Source of the DNA: Armatimonadota bacterium
GTDB lineage: Bacteria > Armatimonadota > Zipacnadia > UBA1398 > JAKPQA01
NCBI GenBank assembly: GCA_029547025.1
Contig: JAKPQA010000032.1
Span: 1-64,000, forward strand
Length of the DNA: 64,000 nt
Reading direction: 5' to 3'
A program made the translations under genes and the position numbers. Under the pieces are notes generated by a model. That model saw nothing but the letters and a program-made list of their open reading frames with translations. It was not told the origin of the DNA and did no database searches. Below are positions 60,870 through 64,000 of this stretch, one piece after another (positions within the stretch are counted from its first letter, which is position 1; each line of letters opens with the position of its first letter).

Positions 60870-62510
60870 TCACCTCGCACCTTCCTCGCGGCTGAACCAT
60901 CCGCCCCTGACATCATAATGAAACACCCGGCAGACGTCAGTCAGTTCGACAACGCCGGCCGTCCGTCCTCGCCCAAATCGGAGTTCACGCATGGGCACCT
61001 GGCGCACCACGAGGTATCGCTCGTCTGTGAACACAACGCGGTGCACACGGGGGGCGAAGGCCAGGGGCCGAGGGACCACGGGCTGAACGGGGACCATCTC
61101 ATCGAACTGCTCGCGGCCGTACCGCATCCCCCATTCCCCAACCTGGCTCCCGGGGTCATCGGCCCCAGGCGTAGCGAAGCCCGGGAGGGCGTACACCTGG
61201 AAATCGCGCAGATAGTAGCCCAAGAGGCGGAAGTCGGGGAAGTCAATAACAACCGTGTCGGCCGGGTCGAAATGCTGCTCGATGAAGAGGAGCTTGCCGC
61301 GCAGTGCCTCCACGTCGCTCCGGTCCTGAGGCGGATATAGAGCAATAAACAGACACGCGTTGCCCAGCGCGATGGCACCGACGATCCATCGCACCCGCAA
61401 GCGCAAGCGCATGGCGAGTCCAGCGGCGTTCGCGGCGGCAAGCACCAGCAAGACAGGCACCAGCGTCATCACGTAGCCCTTACGGGCCATGTGAACCAGG
61501 ATGTAGAAGGCACTCGCTGGCAACAGCACGACGGCGCAGAACCATCGACGGCCATGCCGGGCCGACGGCTCGGCGTCGTGCCAGCGTCCGAGTGGCAGGA
61601 GCAGCACCGCGGCGAGGGCTAGACCCCCGCCGAAGAGGGATCCGCACACGATATCGGTGTTCTGCGCCAGCTGGGCCAGAGCGGCCCTGCTCCCGGCTGC
61701 TCGCAGAAGCGCCGGTACGCTCTTGGCCAGAACGAGTCGTTCCGCCAGGGCGCCTGAGGCATCGACATAGCGGGCGTAGCCGCCGGTCAGCGCAATCGTG
61801 GGGCCCAACCAGGCGATGCAGCCGATCGCCAACGCAACCACGGCAACGAGCTTGGTACGCCGCCGCAGGGGCCAAAGCGCGTAGACGAGTGCGGGTAGCA
61901 GGAACAGGAGCAGGTTGGTTCGGAAGCCGGCTCCGAGACCGAGCACCAGCCCGGCCGCGATGGCATGGCGGCCGCTGCCCTGCCGCGAGTGCCACAACAG
62001 CCAGGCCACTGCTGCGCAAAGGGCGCCCTCGGCCGTGTAAGGGAGCGCCACCTCACCCAGCGCCCAGTGGAGGGGGCTAATGGCATAGAGTAGAGCGGCC
62101 GTCACGCCGACGCGGCCGTCGAACATCGCCCGCCCCAGGCCGTACACCGCGATGACACCGAGCATGCTGAAAACGATGGCGACGAGCACCAGCGATGCGT
62201 TGGCGTCATGGACCAGGAGGTCGATGGCTCTGGCCGCGGCCACCAGGGGCAGGTAGCCTGGCGGGTGCGGGCGGTGCCGGGCGACATCGAAGTCCTCCAT
62301 GGCCAACGCGAACTGAGCCGCGTCCCATGAGGTCAGCATGGGCGTACGGAATGGCAGCCGGCTGACGCAGACGAGTACACAGAGGCCGCCAACGACCCGC
62401 CAGGGATGGTCCCACCAAGCCCGCCGAGGTACTTGAACGGGCGCGCCGGCTGGTGGGCCGGCACGCCCGCTTGCGGTGTTCTCGCGCTTGGCCTCAGGGT
62501 CTGGGCCCAT
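60870..62510 (-). CDS. GT39/ArnT-like polytopic glycosyltransferase
   Basis: A 546-residue membrane protein with about ten or more hydrophobic segments (VVGGLCVLVCVSRLPF, LVLVAIVFSMLGVIAVYGLG, FYILVHMARKGYVMTLVPVL). The first loop holds SWDAAQFALAMEDFDVARH, where an acidic residue after the first helix fits the GT-C fold of lipid-linked sugar transferases (PMT/ArnT). RPHPPGYLPLV is also typical. A C-terminal soluble domain of about 150 residues follows. Acceptor and sugar are unknown. ATG at 62510 or TTG at 62516 may start it; the DUF4340 gene ends 14-20 bases upstream. Confidence 0.8.
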   Translation of the reverse strand: MGPDPEAKRENTASGRAGPPAGAPVQVPRRAWWDHPWRVVGGLCVLVCVSRLPFRTPMLTSWDAAQFALAMEDFDVARHRPHPPGYLPLVAAARAIDLLVHDANASLVLVAIVFSMLGVIAVYGLGRAMFDGRVGVTAALLYAISPLHWALGEVALPYTAEGALCAAVAWLLWHSRQGSGRHAIAAGLVLGLGAGFRTNLLLFLLPALVYALWPLRRRTKLVAVVALAIGCIAWLGPTIALTGGYARYVDASGALAERLVLAKSVPALLRAAGSRAALAQLAQNTDIVCGSLFGGGLALAAVLLLPLGRWHDAEPSARHGRRWFCAVVLLPASAFYILVHMARKGYVMTLVPVLLVLAAANAAGLAMRLRLRVRWIVGAIALGNACLFIALYPPQDRSDVEALRGKLLFIEQHFDPADTVVIDFPDFRLLGYYLRDFQVYALPGFATPGADDPGSQVGEWGMRYGREQFDEMVPVQPVVPRPLAFAPRVHRVVFTDERYLVVRQVPMRELRFGRGRTAGVVELTDVCRVFHYDVRGGWFSREEGAR

Positions 62511-62530
62511 GGCCAAGAACCACCATCTCG

Positions 62531-64000
62531 CTACTTGGGCTTCTTGGACTGGCTCTTGGTTGTTGCCTTCGAGTCACCCTTGGGCGGCATCGGCACCGAT
62601 GCCGGGCCCTTGGACGAGTCCACGCCCGTTTCGGAGTCGGGCTTCTTGGGTGCTTCCGCCTGGAAGTCCGAGATGGCCTTCGGGAACCGGTCGACACTGG
62701 TGGACAGGACGCGAACGATTGAGGCGTCGTCCCCGACCTGGGCGTAGTACTTGTCGCCCTCCTTGTTCCCGATCTTGACCAGCACCGGCTTCTTGCCGCG
62801 GGCCATGGAGAGCTCGAGCGTGATGGCCGGTTTGTCAAGCCCGTACTGACTGAGGGCACCCGGTTTCTCGATAAACTCGGCCGCCTCGAGGTTCTTGGTG
62901 TCGTAGAGCAGGTCCTCGGTCTTGAACTTGTCGGCCTTGATGGCCTTGGCGCTGCCGGCACTGACTTGCCAGTCTTCCCCCGCCTTCTTCCCCGTGAAGC
63001 TGGCACCGTCGCGGCGCTTGAGGGAGAAGCCTTCGACGTCCTTGATCTCGAACTCGGCCAGCTTCTTGTCCCGGAGGTCATTGGCGGTTTTGCGCAGGTC
63101 CTTCAGCACGTCTGCCTTGACCAGGAACACCTCGTCGCGCCCCATCCGTTGGCAGTAGACCAACTTCTGTGGTGTGGTGGTGGACGATGTGGTGCTCGTT
63201 GTGCTCGACGTATTGTCCTTCTTCTTCTCAATCTCTTTACCGAAGATAACCGTGATCTCTTTGTTGCCCTTCTCGAGCCGGGCGATGGCCTTCACACTGG
63301 GCTTGGCGAAACCATAGGGGTCATCGCCGCTAGCCGGGCTATCGACGAACTCCTCGACCATGAGGTTCTGAACCTTGCGCACCAGGTCGTCCGCCGCGGT
63401 TGTGCTGGCTTTGGCCTTGACCGGTTGCGTCAGCGTCCAGTGGTTCGGACCGGGGATCTGCTTGGTCTCTCCGGGCTCGGGATCGTTCTCCATGGCAATG
63501 TCATTGCCGTCAAACTGCACCTGGAACCGGCGGACCTCCTCGAGCTTGAAGCGGGCGACGTTCTTGTCGCGCAGGTCCTCGGGCTTCTTCTCCAGGTCGG
63601 TCTTCGTCATCGAGGAGACGAAGTAGAGCTTCGGGTCGCCTGGAATCGAGGCGTAGAACTCGCTGCCCGCCGTCTCGGCCCCGATGTGGAGTGAGACCTT
63701 GCGACTGCCGAACCACGCGGTGGCTTTGATGGCCGCATTGGTCAGACCGTAGTGGGCATCGTTGAGGTCCTCGCCCTCACGCGAGCCCGTGGGCTTGAAG
63801 CGGGCCAGGGCCTTGATCATGTTTTCGACCGTGTCCGGGTTCGCCACACCCTTCACCGGCTGGGTCATGACCCAGTCATCGCCTTGCTTCTCAATGACGA
63901 GGGTATCGCTACCCCGGACTACTTCAAGCTTGGTGGCTGACTTGACGTCGAAGTTGAGGATCTGGCCCTCAACAGGTTTCTCGCCGCGCTCAAAAACGGC
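62531..64000 (-). CDS. DUF4340-repeat protein (5' end beyond window)
   Basis: The frame runs off the right edge, so only the last 489 residues are visible. At least three DUF4340-type units can be seen, each with a central Trp strand: GDDWVMTQPVKG, NHWTLTQPVKAK and EDWQVSAGSAKA, spaced about 146 and 156 residues. RDKNVARFKLEEVRRFQV and RDKKLAEFEIKDVEGFSL are a clear repeat pair. A Ser/Thr run (NTSSTTSTTSSTTTP) lies between units. The tail is Lys/Ser/Pro-rich. DUF4340 proteins usually go with GldG/ABC-2 gliding-type transporters; any such genes would lie beyond 64000. Confidence 0.85.
   Translation of the reverse strand, partial: AVFERGEKPVEGQILNFDVKSATKLEVVRGSDTLVIEKQGDDWVMTQPVKGVANPDTVENMIKALARFKPTGSREGEDLNDAHYGLTNAAIKATAWFGSRKVSLHIGAETAGSEFYASIPGDPKLYFVSSMTKTDLEKKPEDLRDKNVARFKLEEVRRFQVQFDGNDIAMENDPEPGETKQIPGPNHWTLTQPVKAKASTTAADDLVRKVQNLMVEEFVDSPASGDDPYGFAKPSVKAIARLEKGNKEITVIFGKEIEKKKDNTSSTTSTTSSTTTPQKLVYCQRMGRDEVFLVKADVLKDLRKTANDLRDKKLAEFEIKDVEGFSLKRRDGASFTGKKAGEDWQVSAGSAKAIKADKFKTEDLLYDTKNLEAAEFIEKPGALSQYGLDKPAITLELSMARGKKPVLVKIGNKEGDKYYAQVGDDASIVRVLSTSVDRFPKAISDFQAEAPKKPDSETGVDSSKGPASVPMPPKGDSKATTKSQSKKPK

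Overview
The window is GC-rich, gene-dense bacterial chromosome, not plasmid or phage: it carries two tRNAs, translation genes (infC, rpmI, rplT, thrS, pheS), guaA, recO, eno, ppdK, ispH and rimO, and no integrase, transposase, CRISPR array or phage gene was seen. TolC/HlyD export genes imply two membranes and MotA/MotB imply flagella. DUF951 and DUF6115-like genes, together with the order PpiC-type foldase / mazG / S4 protein / eno / divIC, are features more usual in Terrabacteria. A diderm terrabacterial lineage such as Armatimonadota would fit, but this is inference; no 16S rRNA is present to settle it.

Layout. 1-470: non-coding repeat block. 471-4503 (minus): recO-polX-guaA, coupled by 4-base stop/start overlaps. 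4611-6188: a cold-shock gene, then PilZ and DUF72. 6360-10327 (plus): a tightly coupled set of lipoyl/E3-binding protein, acpS, fabG, a ketosynthase with its full triad, and a ketosynthase homologue that has lost it; no acyl carrier protein is present. This is the most unusual system in the window. 10430-16068: two sugar-isomerase-like TIM barrels with twin-arginine leaders on either side of an ECF sigma factor, then tldD, a DUF2892 protein and an NTF2-like secreted protein. 16069-16465: a large imperfect inverted repeat.

16466-21616 (minus): thrS-infC-rpmI-rplT-trmH-pheS, where infC may start at ATC. 21930-30184 (minus): a carbohydrate locus with a 1405-residue secreted glycosidase-like protein, tRNA-Val, transglutaminase-like protein, rhamnose mutarotase, URO-D family protein and GH4 glycosidase. 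30400-41793 (plus): tRNA-Ala, an ABC exporter with a TPR protein, ispH, rimO, then a membrane set with zinc-ribbon, DUF4129, DUF4350, MoxR and DUF58 proteins. 41900-49321 (plus): TolC, a very long HlyD, two ABC ATPases and two permeases. 49277-64000 (minus): DUF951, MotB, MotA, DivIC/FtsB, enolase, PPDK, S4 protein, MazG, PpiC-type foldase, four flagellar-operon-type genes, a GT39-like membrane protein and the 3' part of a DUF4340 gene cut by the window edge.

Many genes start with GTG or TTG and overlap the previous stop by one to four bases, so long co-translated operons appear to be the rule. Three of the best promoter candidates (two before the tRNAs, one before the ABC operon) all have an 18-base spacer.
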